From the NCBI GenBank assembly GCA_036500605.1, contig DASYBU010000058.1:1-64000 (forward strand): DNA of 64,000 bases. The letters run 5' to 3'. The translations under genes and the position numbers were made by a program. Source of the stretch: JAFALK01 sp036500605 (GTDB lineage: Bacteria; Pseudomonadota; Gammaproteobacteria; Burkholderiales; Burkholderiaceae_C). Positions 1-9,700 of the stretch are shown here, in pieces; position 1 is the stretch's first letter; each line of letters begins with the position of its first letter. Below the pieces are notes generated by a model. The model searched no databases, was not told the origin of the DNA, and saw only the letters and a program-made list of their open reading frames with translations.

Positions 1-960
1 GACCAGGACATCCGCAACATGGGCGGCCTGCGCAAGTACATGCCCATCACCTGGATCACCTTCCTGCTGGGTTCGCTGGCCCTGATCGGTACGCCGTTCT
101 TCGCCGGTTTCTACTCGAAGGAAAACATCATCGAGGCGGCCAAGCTGTCGCACACCGCCGGTTCGGGCTTCGCCTACCTGGCGACGCTGACCGGCGTGTT
201 CGTGACCGCCTTCTACTCGTTCCGCCTGTACTTCCTGGTCTTCCACGGCAAGGAACGCTTCGATACGAGCGGCCACGGTCACGGCCATGACGCACATGGC
301 CACGATGCACATGGTCACGATGACCACGCTCACGATCATGGTCATGACGACCATGGCCACGATGACGGCCACCATGGCGGCGTGCCGCACGAGTCGCCTG
401 CGGTCGTCTGGGTGCCGCTGGTTCTGCTGGCCATCCCGTCGGTCATCATCGGCGCGATCGCGATCGAACCGCTGCTGTTCGGCGACTTCTTCAAGGGCGC
501 GATTTTCAACGCCGAAAATCACCACGTCATGGAAGGTCTGGGTGAAGACTTCCACGGCTGGGTGGCCTACGGCCTGCACTCGGTCACCACGCTGCCGTTC
601 TGGCTGTCGCTGGCCGGTGTGGTGGTCGCCTGGTACTTCTATCTCGTGAATCCGGCCATCCCGGCCGCCATCAAGGCGCGCTGCGGCTGGCTCTACAACT
701 TGCTCGAGAACAAGTACTACATGGACAAGTTCAATGAGGCCGTGATCGCTCGCGGCGCCCGTTGTCTGGGCAGCGGCCTCTGGAAGGTGGGTGACCGTTC
801 GCTGATCGATGGCCTGATGGTCAACGGCAGCGCCCGCCTGGTCGGCTGGATCGCCTCGGTGGTTCGCAAGATGCAATCCGGCTACATCTACCACTACGCC
901 TTCGCCATGATCATCGGCATCATGGCCCTGGTGGCGTTCTTCGTACTGCTGAACAATTGA
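1..960 (+). CDS. nuoL: NADH-quinone oxidoreductase subunit L, C-terminal part
   Basis: This is the 3' part of NuoL, a proton-pumping antiporter-like membrane subunit of respiratory complex I; the reading frame is open from base 1, so the N-terminal half lies outside the window. The visible 319 residues contain hydrophobic segments and the late-NuoL run TFLLGSLALIGTPFFAGFYS, followed by the long C-terminal region. Identity is supported by nuoM and nuoN following directly. Between two membrane segments (about nt 271-390) lies a His/Asp/Gly-rich loop with about 15 histidines in 35 residues, which could bind metal. The stop TGA overlaps the nuoM start (TGATG), suggesting translational coupling. 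Confidence 0.96.
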   Translation, partial: DQDIRNMGGLRKYMPITWITFLLGSLALIGTPFFAGFYSKENIIEAAKLSHTAGSGFAYLATLTGVFVTAFYSFRLYFLVFHGKERFDTSGHGHGHDAHGHDAHGHDDHAHDHGHDDHGHDDGHHGGVPHESPAVVWVPLVLLAIPSVIIGAIAIEPLLFGDFFKGAIFNAENHHVMEGLGEDFHGWVAYGLHSVTTLPFWLSLAGVVVAWYFYLVNPAIPAAIKARCGWLYNLLENKYYMDKFNEAVIARGARCLGSGLWKVGDRSLIDGLMVNGSARLVGWIASVVRKMQSGYIYHYAFAMIIGIMALVAFFVLLNN

Positions 961-2468
961 TGGCAAGCGATATGGCGCAAACTTCTTTCTCGTGGCTCTC
1001 GCTTGCGATCTTCGTTCCGATCGTATTCGGCATCCTGGTCCTGGCAGTCGGACGTGACAGCAACCCGGGCGTGGCCCGTGTGCTGGCTCTGATCGGTTCG
1101 GTCGTCGGTTTCCTCGTCACCATCCCGCTTTACACGGGCTTCGACACCTCCACGGCGAACATGCAGTTCGTCGAACAGGCGGTCTGGATCGCGCAGTACG
1201 GCGTCTCCTACCACCTGGGCGTGGACGGCATCTCGCTGTGGTTCGTTTTGCTCACCTCGTTCATCACGGTCATCGTGGTGCTGGCCGGCTGGCAGGTGAT
1301 CACGAACCGCGTCGCCCAGTATATGGGCGCCTTCCTGATCCTCTCGGGTCTGATGATCGGCGTGTTCAGCGCGCTGGACGGCATGCTGTTCTACGTGTTC
1401 TTCGAGGCCACGCTGATCCCGATGTACATCATCATCGGCGTCTGGGGCGGCCCGAACCGCGTCTACGCAGCGTTCAAGTTCTTCCTGTACACGCTGGCCG
1501 GTTCGCTCCTGATGCTGATCGCGCTGATCTACCTGTACATCCAGTCGGGCGCCAGCTTCGACATCCAGACCTGGCAGAAGCTGCCGCTGAGCATGGAGGC
1601 GCAGACGTACCTGTTCTTCGCCTTCCTGGCCGCCTTCTCGGTCAAGGTGCCGATGTGGCCGGTGCACACCTGGCTGCCAGACGCCCACGTCGAGGCGCCC
1701 ACGGGCGGCTCGGTGGTGCTGGCCGCGATCATGCTGAAGCTCGGTTGCTATGGCTTCTTGCGCTTCTCGCTGCCGATCGCGCCGGATGCCGCTCACGCCT
1801 ACTCGTGGCTGATCATCGGCATGTCGCTGACCGCCGTGGTCTACATCGGCCTGGTCGCGCTGGTGCAGAAGGACATGAAGAAGCTGGTGGCGTATTCGTC
1901 CATCGCGCACATGGGCTTCGTGACCCTGGGCTTCTTCATCTTCAACGACCTGGGCGTGCAGGGCGGTCTGATCCAGATGATCTCGCACGGCTTCGTGTCG
2001 GGCGCGATGTTCCTGTGCATCGGCGTGCTCTACGACCGCGTGCATTCGCGTGAGATCGCCTCTTACGGCGGCGTGGTCAACACCATGCCCAAGTTCGCGG
2101 CGCTGGCGCTGTTCTTCGCGATGGCCAACTGCGGCATGCCGGCCACGGCCGGTTTCGTCGGCGAGTGGATGGTGATCCTGGGCGCTGTCGGCTACCAGTT
2201 CTGGGTGGGCGCGATCGCCGCCACGGCCCTGGTTTTCGGCGCGGCCTACACGCTGTGGATGTACAAGCGCGTCTACTTCGGCAATGTCGGCAACGACCAT
2301 GTCAAGGAACTCACCGACATCAACTCGCGTGAATTCCTGATGCTCGCGGCACTCGCCATCGCCGTGCTCGTCATGGGCCTCTATCCCAAGCCGTTCACGG
2401 ATGTGATGCAGGTCTCGGTGAGCGAATTGCTCAAGCATGTGGCCCAAAGCAAGCTGGTCTTGAACTGA
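960..2468 (+). CDS. nuoM: NADH-quinone oxidoreductase subunit M
   Basis: NuoM is one of the three antiporter-like proton channels of complex I in the cytoplasmic membrane. The 502-residue length is normal for the family. Visible family features are the TM5 glutamate (about E149, in FYVFFEATLIPMY), the channel lysine near 229 and the signature HTWLPDAHVEAPTGG at about 236-250. The start is taken as the ATG at 960, which overlaps the nuoL stop; a TTG three bases earlier and an ATG at 972 are alternatives. It lies in the nuo operon between nuoL and nuoN, with 17 bases to the next gene. Confidence 0.97.
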   Translation: MASDMAQTSFSWLSLAIFVPIVFGILVLAVGRDSNPGVARVLALIGSVVGFLVTIPLYTGFDTSTANMQFVEQAVWIAQYGVSYHLGVDGISLWFVLLTSFITVIVVLAGWQVITNRVAQYMGAFLILSGLMIGVFSALDGMLFYVFFEATLIPMYIIIGVWGGPNRVYAAFKFFLYTLAGSLLMLIALIYLYIQSGASFDIQTWQKLPLSMEAQTYLFFAFLAAFSVKVPMWPVHTWLPDAHVEAPTGGSVVLAAIMLKLGCYGFLRFSLPIAPDAAHAYSWLIIGMSLTAVVYIGLVALVQKDMKKLVAYSSIAHMGFVTLGFFIFNDLGVQGGLIQMISHGFVSGAMFLCIGVLYDRVHSREIASYGGVVNTMPKFAALALFFAMANCGMPATAGFVGEWMVILGAVGYQFWVGAIAATALVFGAAYTLWMYKRVYFGNVGNDHVKELTDINSREFLMLAALAIAVLVMGLYPKPFTDVMQVSVSELLKHVAQSKLVLN

Positions 2469-2485
2469 TTGGGAGCCACTAGAAA

Positions 2486-3967
2486 ATGAATACCATGAAC
2501 TGGCTTGCGGTCTACCCCGAAATCGTCCTCGTCGTCATGGCCTGCGTCGTGGCCATGGTCGACCTCTTCGTCAAGGACCCGGGTCGCCGCCCGACCTACT
2601 GGATCACGCAGATCACCATCGCCGCCGTTGGCGTGACGCACCTGATCAACTTCAACGACGGCCTGACGGTCTACGCCATGCAGAACATGGTGGTGGCCGA
2701 TCCGATGGGCCATCTGCTGGCCGTGTTCGCCTGCCTCGCGACCATGATCACGCTGGTCTATGCGCGCCCCTACGCCGGCTCGCGCGAGATGCTCAAGGGC
2801 GAGCTGTTCACGCTCTCGCTGTTCTCGCTGCTCGGCATCGACGTCATGCTGGCCGCCAACAACTTCCTGGTCGTCTATCTCGGCCTGGAACTGATGACGC
2901 TGTCGCTGTACGCGCTCGTGGCCCTGCGTCGTGACCACGCGGTCTCGACCGAAGCCGCGATGAAGTACTTCGTGCTGGGCGCGCTGGCGAGCGGCTTCCT
3001 GCTGTACGGCCTGTCGATGATGTACGGCGCCACCGGCTCGCTCTCGATCTCGGACGTGTTCAAGGTCGTCAGCAGCGGCATTCCGAACAAGAGCGTGCTC
3101 GTGTTCGGCGTGGTCTTCATCGTCGCCGGCCTGGCTTTCAAGCTCGGCGCTGCACCGTTCCACATGTGGGTGCCTGACGTCTACCAGGGCGCGCCAACGG
3201 CGGTCACGCTGCTGATCGGCGGTGCGCCCAAGCTGGCGGCGTTTGCCATCACCTTCCGCCTGCTGGTCGAAGGCCTGATCGGTCAGGCCGTGGAATGGCA
3301 GCAGATGTTGCTGGTGCTGGCGGTGATGTCGCTGGTGATCGGTAACCTGGCCGCCATCGCGCAGAGCAATCTGAAGCGGCTGCTGGCCTACTCGACGATC
3401 GCGCAGATGGGCTTCATGCTGCTGGCGCTGGCCTCGGGCGTGTCCAACAACAGCACGCAGAACGGCAGCAACGCCTACAGCGCTGCGATGTTCTATTCGA
3501 TCACCTACGTGCTGACCACGCTGGGCACCTTCGGCATGATCATGCTGCTGTCTCGCGCCGGCCATGAGGCCGAGGAGATCAAGGACCTGGCGGGCCTGGC
3601 CAAGCGCAGCCCCTGGTTCGCGCTGGTGATGACGATCTTCATGCTCTCGCTGGCCGGCATTCCGCCCACGGCGGGCTTCTACGCGAAGCTGGCCGTGCTG
3701 CAAGCGGTGGTGGCGACGGGCGTGCCGTTCTACATCGGCCTGGCGATCTTCGCGGTCGTGCTGTCGTTGATCGGCGCGTTCTACTACCTGCGTGTCATCA
3801 AGGTCATGTTCTTCGATGAACCGACCGACACGAATCCGCTGAGCGCGCCGACCGATGTGCGCATCGTCATGTCGCTGAACGGCGCCGCCGTGCTGGTCTT
3901 CGGCCTGCTGCCCGGCGGCCTGATGGCCTGGTGCGCGAGTGCCATCGTGCGGACGATCGCGACGTGA
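2486..3967 (+). CDS. nuoN: NADH-quinone oxidoreductase subunit N
   Basis: NuoN is the third antiporter-like proton-translocating subunit of complex I and usually the last gene of the nuo operon. The protein has 493 residues, strongly hydrophobic throughout, with the expected TM5 glutamate near E135 (YLGLELMTLSLYALVAL) and the channel motif FKLGAAPFHMWVPDVYQGAP at about 218-237, including the conserved lysine near 219. A GGAG ribosome-binding site lies about ten bases before the ATG. After the stop comes a GC-rich repeat and then DUF2818, an arrangement I recall from betaproteobacterial nuo operons. Confidence 0.97.
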   Translation: MNTMNWLAVYPEIVLVVMACVVAMVDLFVKDPGRRPTYWITQITIAAVGVTHLINFNDGLTVYAMQNMVVADPMGHLLAVFACLATMITLVYARPYAGSREMLKGELFTLSLFSLLGIDVMLAANNFLVVYLGLELMTLSLYALVALRRDHAVSTEAAMKYFVLGALASGFLLYGLSMMYGATGSLSISDVFKVVSSGIPNKSVLVFGVVFIVAGLAFKLGAAPFHMWVPDVYQGAPTAVTLLIGGAPKLAAFAITFRLLVEGLIGQAVEWQQMLLVLAVMSLVIGNLAAIAQSNLKRLLAYSTIAQMGFMLLALASGVSNNSTQNGSNAYSAAMFYSITYVLTTLGTFGMIMLLSRAGHEAEEIKDLAGLAKRSPWFALVMTIFMLSLAGIPPTAGFYAKLAVLQAVVATGVPFYIGLAIFAVVLSLIGAFYYLRVIKVMFFDEPTDTNPLSAPTDVRIVMSLNGAAVLVFGLLPGGLMAWCASAIVRTIAT

Positions 3968-4040
3968 TGCCCCCACGCTCGACTTTGCTCGCTGCCCCCC
4001 CGAGGGGGCGTTCAGCGCCTTCGGGCGGCCGGGCGCCGCT
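3968..4040 (+). repeat. GC-rich intergenic repeat of Burkholderiales type
   Basis: The gap between nuoN and the DUF2818 gene holds a C-run/G-run hairpin (GCCCCC at 3994-3999 pairing with GGGGGC at 4004-4009), preceded by CTCGACTTTGCTCGCTG and followed by CAGCG...CGCTG. From memory this resembles a repeat scattered between genes in Comamonadaceae and relatives. It could act as a transcription attenuator or bidirectional terminator at the end of the nuo operon, though no T-run follows. Confidence 0.6.
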
Positions 4041-4043
4041 GAG

Positions 4044-4352
4044 ATGAGCCAAGACGTCGCGATCTGGGCCGTGCTGTTGGCTGCCGTGATCGCGGCCAAC
4101 CTGCCTTACTTCAGCCGCCGCATCCTGCTCGTGGGCCCCAGGCCCGCGCACAAGGCGGCGGGCTGGCGCATCCTGGAACTGGCCATCATGGCCGTGCTCA
4201 CGATGAGCTTCGGCTTCGCGCTCGAAGCCCATATCGGCCAGCGGCAAGAGCAGGGCTGGGCCTTCTACGCCGCCGGCACCTGCCTGTTCATCACTTTGGG
4301 ATTCCCCGGCTTTGTGTGGCGCTATCTGCGTCGCGGTCATCGCCATGAGTGA
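4044..4352 (+). CDS. DUF2818 family small membrane protein
   Basis: A 102-residue integral membrane protein with about three hydrophobic segments (roughly residues 5-22, 42-62 and 72-92) and a basic C-terminal tail (RYLRRGHRHE). It matches my memory of the DUF2818 family, which commonly follows nuoN in betaproteobacteria; its function is unknown. The start is the ATG at 4044 (MSQDVAIWAV); the open frame extends further 5' but only through the GC-rich repeat. Its end overlaps the NUDIX gene by 8 bases. A link to complex I rests on position only. Confidence 0.85.
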   Translation: MSQDVAIWAVLLAAVIAANLPYFSRRILLVGPRPAHKAAGWRILELAIMAVLTMSFGFALEAHIGQRQEQGWAFYAAGTCLFITLGFPGFVWRYLRRGHRHE

Positions 4353-4914
4353 TGAACACCTGACCGAGACGACGCTCGAGTCGAAGAGCGTCTATGAAGG
4401 CAACTTCCTCAAGGTCAGGCGTGATCGCATCCGCCTGCCCGATGGTGCCGAATCGACACGCGAGTTCATCCGCCACCCTGGCGCCGTGATGATCGTGCCC
4501 TTGATGGACGATGGTCGCCTGCTGCTCGAACGCCAATACCGCTATCCGCTGGGCCGCGTGATGCTCGAGTTCCCGGCCGGCAAGCTCGACCCGAACGAGA
4601 CCCCGCGGGTCTGCGGCCAACGCGAACTGCATGAGGAGACCGGCTACACCGCCCGTGAATGGGCCTATGCCGGCGTGCTGCACAACGCGATCGCGTATTC
4701 CGACGAAGGCATCCACATCTTCTTTGCCCGCGGCCTCGTGGCCGGCGAACGCAAGCTCGATGCCGGTGAGTTTCTGGATCTGGTCAGTCACACGGTGGCC
4801 GAGCTCGATGAGATGGCGTTCAGCGGCGAGCTTACCGACGCCAAGACGCTGATCGGCATGTTGTGGCTGTCGCGCTGGCAAACGGGCACCTGGCCGCTGG
4901 ACTGGCAGTCCTGA
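4345..4914 (+). CDS. NUDIX hydrolase, ADP-ribose pyrophosphatase-like
   Basis: A 189-residue NUDIX hydrolase that probably cleaves ADP-ribose or related nucleoside diphosphate sugars to AMP and a phosphosugar. The NUDIX box G-x5-E-x7-REL-x-EE-x-G is complete at about residues 79-101 (starting GKLDPNE and ending RELHEETGY), with the metal-binding glutamates in place. The N-terminal beta region (SVYEGNFLKVRRDRIRLPDG) is typical of the NudF/ADPRP group. The start is the ATG at 4345, which overlaps the DUF2818 end. A long inverted repeat follows the stop. Confidence 0.92.
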   Translation: MSDEHLTETTLESKSVYEGNFLKVRRDRIRLPDGAESTREFIRHPGAVMIVPLMDDGRLLLERQYRYPLGRVMLEFPAGKLDPNETPRVCGQRELHEETGYTAREWAYAGVLHNAIAYSDEGIHIFFARGLVAGERKLDAGEFLDLVSHTVAELDEMAFSGELTDAKTLIGMLWLSRWQTGTWPLDWQS

Positions 4915-4928
4915 AGTGAAACACAACA

Positions 4929-5029
4929 TCCGGAACGCAGAGGGCGCAGAGCAAGCGCAGAGATCGCAAAGCTTGGGGCCCCCACTTCTCCGCGGGCTCT
5001 GCATCCCTTTGCGTCCTCTGCGTTCCGGA
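4929..5029. repeat. Long inverted repeat, GCAGAG family, copy 1
   Basis: An imperfect inverted repeat with arms at 4929-4951 and 5007-5029 (21 of 23 positions pair), both ending in TCCGGAACGCAGAGG read inward. The arms are built from recurring GCAGAG/CGCA words. The loop of about 55 bases holds a GGGGCCCCC run. A second copy with closely similar arms lies at 62365-62472, so this is a dispersed repeat family. It sits between the NUDIX stop and the DUF1178 gene and could act as a terminator or nuclease barrier; it encodes no protein. Confidence 0.85.
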
Positions 5030-5084
5030 AACTCTGTATTCGTTTCATCGGCTCCGGGTGGCGCGCGCGCCATGGATAACTGAA

Positions 5085-5501
5085 ATGCTGGTCCTGAACC
5101 TCAACTGCGCGCAGGGCCACGGCTTTGAAGGCTGGTTCGGCTCGGCCGATGATTTCGAGTCGCAGCGCGAGCGCGGCCTCGTCAGTTGCCCGGTCTGCGC
5201 TAACGCCGAAATCAAGCGCATGCCGAGCGCGCCGCGCCTCAATGTGCGCGCCACCGAGCCTGCCGCTGCACCGAACGTTGCCGAAGTGCAGGCGAGGGTG
5301 ATGCAGGCGGTTCAGCAGATGATCAGCAAGAGTGAGGACGTCGGCAAGGAATTCGCCGCCGAAGCCCGCCGCATCCACTACGGCCGCGCCGAAGAGCGCA
5401 GCATCCGCGGCGAGGCCAGCCGTGATGAGACCGAGGCCCTGCTCGACGAGGGCATTCCGGTCCTGCCGCTGCCGGCGCCAGCCGACGACGCGCTCCACTG
5501 A
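5085..5501 (+). CDS. DUF1178 family protein, putative zinc ribbon
   Basis: A 138-residue cytoplasmic protein matching my memory of the DUF1178 family. The N-terminus has C8 and H12 (NCAQGHGFEGWFGS) and a CPVC knuckle at 35-38, suggesting a small zinc-binding fold; the rest is a charged helical region (ARVMQAVQQMISKSEDVGKE). Function is unknown. The start is the ATG at 5085; a GTG at 5058 would add nine residues unlike the family. It often follows a NUDIX gene in betaproteobacteria, as here. Confidence 0.88.
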   Translation: MLVLNLNCAQGHGFEGWFGSADDFESQRERGLVSCPVCANAEIKRMPSAPRLNVRATEPAAAPNVAEVQARVMQAVQQMISKSEDVGKEFAAEARRIHYGRAEERSIRGEASRDETEALLDEGIPVLPLPAPADDALH

Positions 5502-5628
5502 CGTCTCGTCGTCCGCATCTGCAGCTCGTCGGCCCAATCCCCCGGTCGTCGCGCGACTTTTGGCATCCGGCTGGGCTGCCGATACGATGCGCAGGTTTAC
5601 AAACTGATCGCCCCCTCCTGGAGAAGAG

Positions 5629-6783
5629 ATGATTCACCGCTCGCGCGCCCTGTTCGCCCGTCCCCTGCTTGCTTTGGCTGTCCTGGCTGTCCTGACGGCC
5701 ACCTCCGGCTGCACCAAGTCCGGCGCCAACGAGGGGAAAGACAAGCTGCCGCCGGCCCTGCAGCTCGCCGCCGAGGACAAGCTCGTGATCGGCACGAGTG
5801 ACTACAGCAGCGGGCCGCTGGTCACCGGCTCCGTCCAGGCTGAGCGCCGCGCCGACTTGCGCGCCGAGGTGGCGGCCGTGGTGCAGCAAGTCTTCAAGGA
5901 AAACGGCGAAGTCGTGCACAAGGGCGATCTGCTCGTTCGTCTGGACCCGACCTCCATCCGTGACAGCCTGAACTCGGCCGAGGAAGCCGTCCGCGCCGCG
6001 CGCGACACCTACGCGCAGGCCGATCGGCAATTCCAGCGCCAGAAGACCCTGCAGGCCGAAGGCATGATCTCCCAGCAGGCGCTTGACGACGCCACGAATC
6101 GTCGCACGACCGCGCAGAGCGACCGCGTCGCCGCCGAAGCGCGCCTGGTGGCAGCGCGCCAGCAGATGGACCGCACCGAGGCACGTGCCCCGTTTGACGG
6201 CATCGTCAGCGAGCGCCAGGTCTCCGCCGGCGACACCGCGCAGGTGGGCAAGGCGCTGCTCAAGGTGATCGATCCGTCGAGCATGCGATTCGAGGGTTAT
6301 GTTTCCGCTGACCAACGCGCCAACCTGCGTGTCGGCCAGATGGTGGACCTCAAGGTCAACGGCCTGGCGCAGAGCCAGCTCGAAGGCAAGATCCGTCGCA
6401 TCGACGTGGCGGCCGACCCGGTGAGCCGCCAGGTGGCCGTCATCATCGACTTCCTCGATCCCCGCAACGCCAACGTGGCCGGCCTCTATGGCGAAGGCCA
6501 TGTGCGCACGACCAGCACCGCCGCGCTGATGCTGGGCGAATCCGATCTTCAGCGCGACGGCGACAGCGCCTTCGCCTGGGTCGTCAAGAACGGCAAGCTG
6601 CACCGCCAGCCGATCAAGCTTGGCGAACGCGATTCGCGCAGCGGCGAGTTCCTCGTCACGAACGGCCTGGCGGCCGGCGACACGCTGATCCGCAACCCCA
6701 GTCGCACGCTGGTTGAAGGCACGCCGGTGCAGCCTTCGGCCAGCGCCTCGGCGCCCGCTGCCAGCGGCGCCAAAGGAGCCTGA
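5629..6783 (+). CDS. RND efflux periplasmic adaptor lipoprotein
   Basis: A 384-residue membrane-fusion (HlyD/AcrA-type) adaptor that would link the inner-membrane RND pump encoded next to an outer-membrane channel. The N-terminus is a signal sequence ending in a probable lipobox with C28 (TATSGC). A biotinyl-lipoyl-like half motif follows (ADLRAEVAAVVQQVFKENGE), then a helical hairpin rich in Gln/Arg/Ala (about 105-170), then the second lipoyl half and beta-barrel (GYVSADQRANLRVGQMVDL). It begins after a clear GGAG site. The stop is 4 bases before the pump start, so the two genes form an operon. No outer-membrane factor gene is nearby; substrate unknown. Confidence 0.93.
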   Translation: MIHRSRALFARPLLALAVLAVLTATSGCTKSGANEGKDKLPPALQLAAEDKLVIGTSDYSSGPLVTGSVQAERRADLRAEVAAVVQQVFKENGEVVHKGDLLVRLDPTSIRDSLNSAEEAVRAARDTYAQADRQFQRQKTLQAEGMISQQALDDATNRRTTAQSDRVAAEARLVAARQQMDRTEARAPFDGIVSERQVSAGDTAQVGKALLKVIDPSSMRFEGYVSADQRANLRVGQMVDLKVNGLAQSQLEGKIRRIDVAADPVSRQVAVIIDFLDPRNANVAGLYGEGHVRTTSTAALMLGESDLQRDGDSAFAWVVKNGKLHRQPIKLGERDSRSGEFLVTNGLAAGDTLIRNPSRTLVEGTPVQPSASASAPAASGAKGA

Positions 6784-6787
6784 CGCC

Positions 6788-9700
6788 ATGTTCATCTCAG
6801 ATTTCGCCATCAAGAAGCCGCTGGCCACAGTGGTCTTCATCATCAGCATCATGGCCCTGGGCCTGCTGGCGCTGTCCAAGCTGAAGGTCAACCAGAACCC
6901 GGACGTCCAGATTCCGATCCTGGTTGTCGTCGTTCCCTATCCGGGCGCCTCGCCCGAGACCTCGGAACGCGAGATCGTGAACCGACTCGAGCGGCCGCTG
7001 CAGGCCGTCGCCGGCGTGACGGAAGTCCAGGCCAACGCCCAGGAAGGGCAGGCCGTCTTCGTCATGAAGTTCGACTTCAAGAAGAACCTGATCGAAGCCA
7101 CCGACGATGTGCGCAATGCCATCGCCCAGGTGCGCTACTACCTGCCGCAGGAAATGCGCGAGCCCATCGTGCAGCGTGTCGACCCCTCGGCGGACCCGAT
7201 CATGCAGCTCTCGCTGGAGTCCACGCGACTGAGCCACGCCGAGCTCTCGCGCATCGCTGAGGACGACCTGGCCGACAAGTTCCGCTCCGTTTCCGGAGTC
7301 GGCAATGTCGACATCTATGGCTCGCTGAACCGCGAGCTCTCGGTCCTGCTGTCGGGCCAGAAGCTGCGCGAGTTCAACATCTCGGTCACCGACGTCGTCA
7401 ACGCGCTGCGCAACCAGAACATGTCGGCCCCGGTCGGCAAGCTCAGGGGCGACTACGAAGACCAGAGCATTCGCCTGATCGGCCGCGTGCCGACGCCGGA
7501 AGAGTTCAACAACATCGTCGTCAGAAAGAGCAGCTCCGGCGAGCTCGTGCGCCTGGGGCAGGTGGCCCATATCGAGGACGGTTTCGCCGAGCGGGCTCGC
7601 CTCTCGGTGCGCAACACGCGGCCCAATGTCGGCATCAATATCACGCGTTCGCGCGAGGCGTCGACCGTCAGCGTGGCCAAGGAGGTGCGCAAGATCGTCG
7701 AGGAGGCGCGCAAGACGCTACCCCAGGGCACGACGCTGGACATCATCGATGACGGCGGCGAGCATGCCCAGGACAGCCTGGACAATGTGGTCGATGCGCT
7801 GGCCCTCGGTGCGGGCCTGACCATCTTCGTGGTCTATGTGTTCCTGAACAGCTGGCGCTCCACGCTGATCACGGCCACTTCGCTGCCGACCTCGGTGATC
7901 GCCGCGTTCATCGCCGTCTGGCTGTGCGGCTTCACGCTCAACTTCATGAGCCTGCTGGGCCTGTCGCTGGCGATCGGCGTACTGATCGACGATGCGATCG
8001 TGGTGCGCGAGAACATCGTGCGCCACATGGAACGCGGTGCCGACCGGCGCACGGCCGCCTTCAAGGGCACGGCCGAAATCGGCCTGGCCGTGGCCGCCAC
8101 GACCTTCTCCATCGTGGCCGTGTTCGTGCCGGTGGCTTTCATCCCCGGCATTGCCGGCGAGTGGTTCCGCCCCTTCGCGCTGACCGTGGTGGCTTCGGTG
8201 CTGGTGAGCCTCTTGATCTCGTTCACGCTTGATCCGATGCTGTCGGCCTTCTGGGGCGACCCTCCCGGCCATCACGAGGCGCCCAAGACCGGCATCTCGC
8301 TGCAGCTGCAGAAGTTCAACCACTGGTTCGACCATATGGCCGACCGCTATGGCCAGGTGATCGCCTGGGCTCTGCATCACCGCGTCATCATGGGCGTGAT
8401 CGCGGCGCTGAGCCTTGTCGCGGCGATTGCGCTGCAGGTGACCTTCGGCGGCACCGAGTTCGTGCCCAAGTCCGACTTCGGCGTCATTGCCGTGGACATC
8501 CGCACGCCGCCGAGCTCCAGCCTTGAGTACGCCCGCAAGAAGTTTGCCGCGGCCGAGGCCATCGCGCGCCAGATTCCCGAGGTGAAATCGACGGACAGCG
8601 GCATCTCCAACACGGGCGGCAAGATCTGGATCGGCCTGGGCAAGAGCACCGAGCGCAAGCGCAATGCGCAGGAGATCTCGACCGATCTGCGCGAACGCCT
8701 GCGCGTGCTGACCGGCGCCGAATACGTTGTGCTGGACGACGTCAACAACGGCGCGCAGAAGCCGGTGCAGATCAGCTTCTACGGCACCGACACCCGCACG
8801 CTGATGTCCATGACCGAGGACTACATGGAACGCCTGCGCAAAGTGCGGGGCGCAGTGGACGTGGGCCTGTCGCGCCAGGACACGCAGGACGAAATCCAGA
8901 TCGAACTGCATCGCGGCCTCGCGAATGTCATGGGCATCTCGGTCGGTGACGCCGCCAATGCCCTGCGCGTGGCCTTCGCCGGCCTGCAGGTCGGCGACTG
9001 GATCGACCCGACGGGCAAGACCCGCGACGTCTCCGTGCGCCTGCAGCCTTCGGACCGCGTGGACGCCGCCAACATCGAGCGCCTGCCCATCAGCGTGGCA
9101 GGAACTGGCCAGATGGTGCCGCTGGGTCAGATCGCGACCATCACCACGGGCAAGGGACCGGCCGGCATCCAGCATCTGGACGGCAAGCGCACGGTCGGCG
9201 TCAGCGCCAACGTGCAGGGACGCGCAGCCGGCGAAGTGTCGGCGGATGCCCTGAAGCTGGCCAAGAGCATGAGCTTCCCGCCCGGCTACGGCATCAAGCT
9301 GGGCGGCGCCTCCAAGGACCAGCAGGAGGTGTTCGGCTCGCTGGGCCTCGGCCTGGTCGCCGGCATCTGCCTCATGTATCTCGTGCTGGTGATCCAGTTC
9401 AACTCGTTCACTGCACCGCTGGCCGTGATGCTGTCGCAGCCGCTGTCGCTGATCGGCGTGGTCGCGGCGCTGCTGATCACCCACGGCACCTTGAACCTGA
9501 TGAGCCTGATCGGCATCGTGATGCTGGCGGGCCTCGTGGCCAAGAACGCGATCTTGTTGCTCGATGCCGCGCGTGCCGAGGAGCGGGCCGGCGTGCCGCG
9601 CGAAGAGGCACTCATGCATGCCGGCCGCAAGCGCTTCCGTCCGATCCTGATGACGACCTTCGCGCTGATCGCCGGCATGATGCCGGTGGCCATCGGCATG

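Noticed and set aside
4915..5084. Promoter or small protein in the gap after the NUDIX gene
   Set aside because: The sequence is explained by the inverted repeat, and no open frame with a ribosome-binding site is present.
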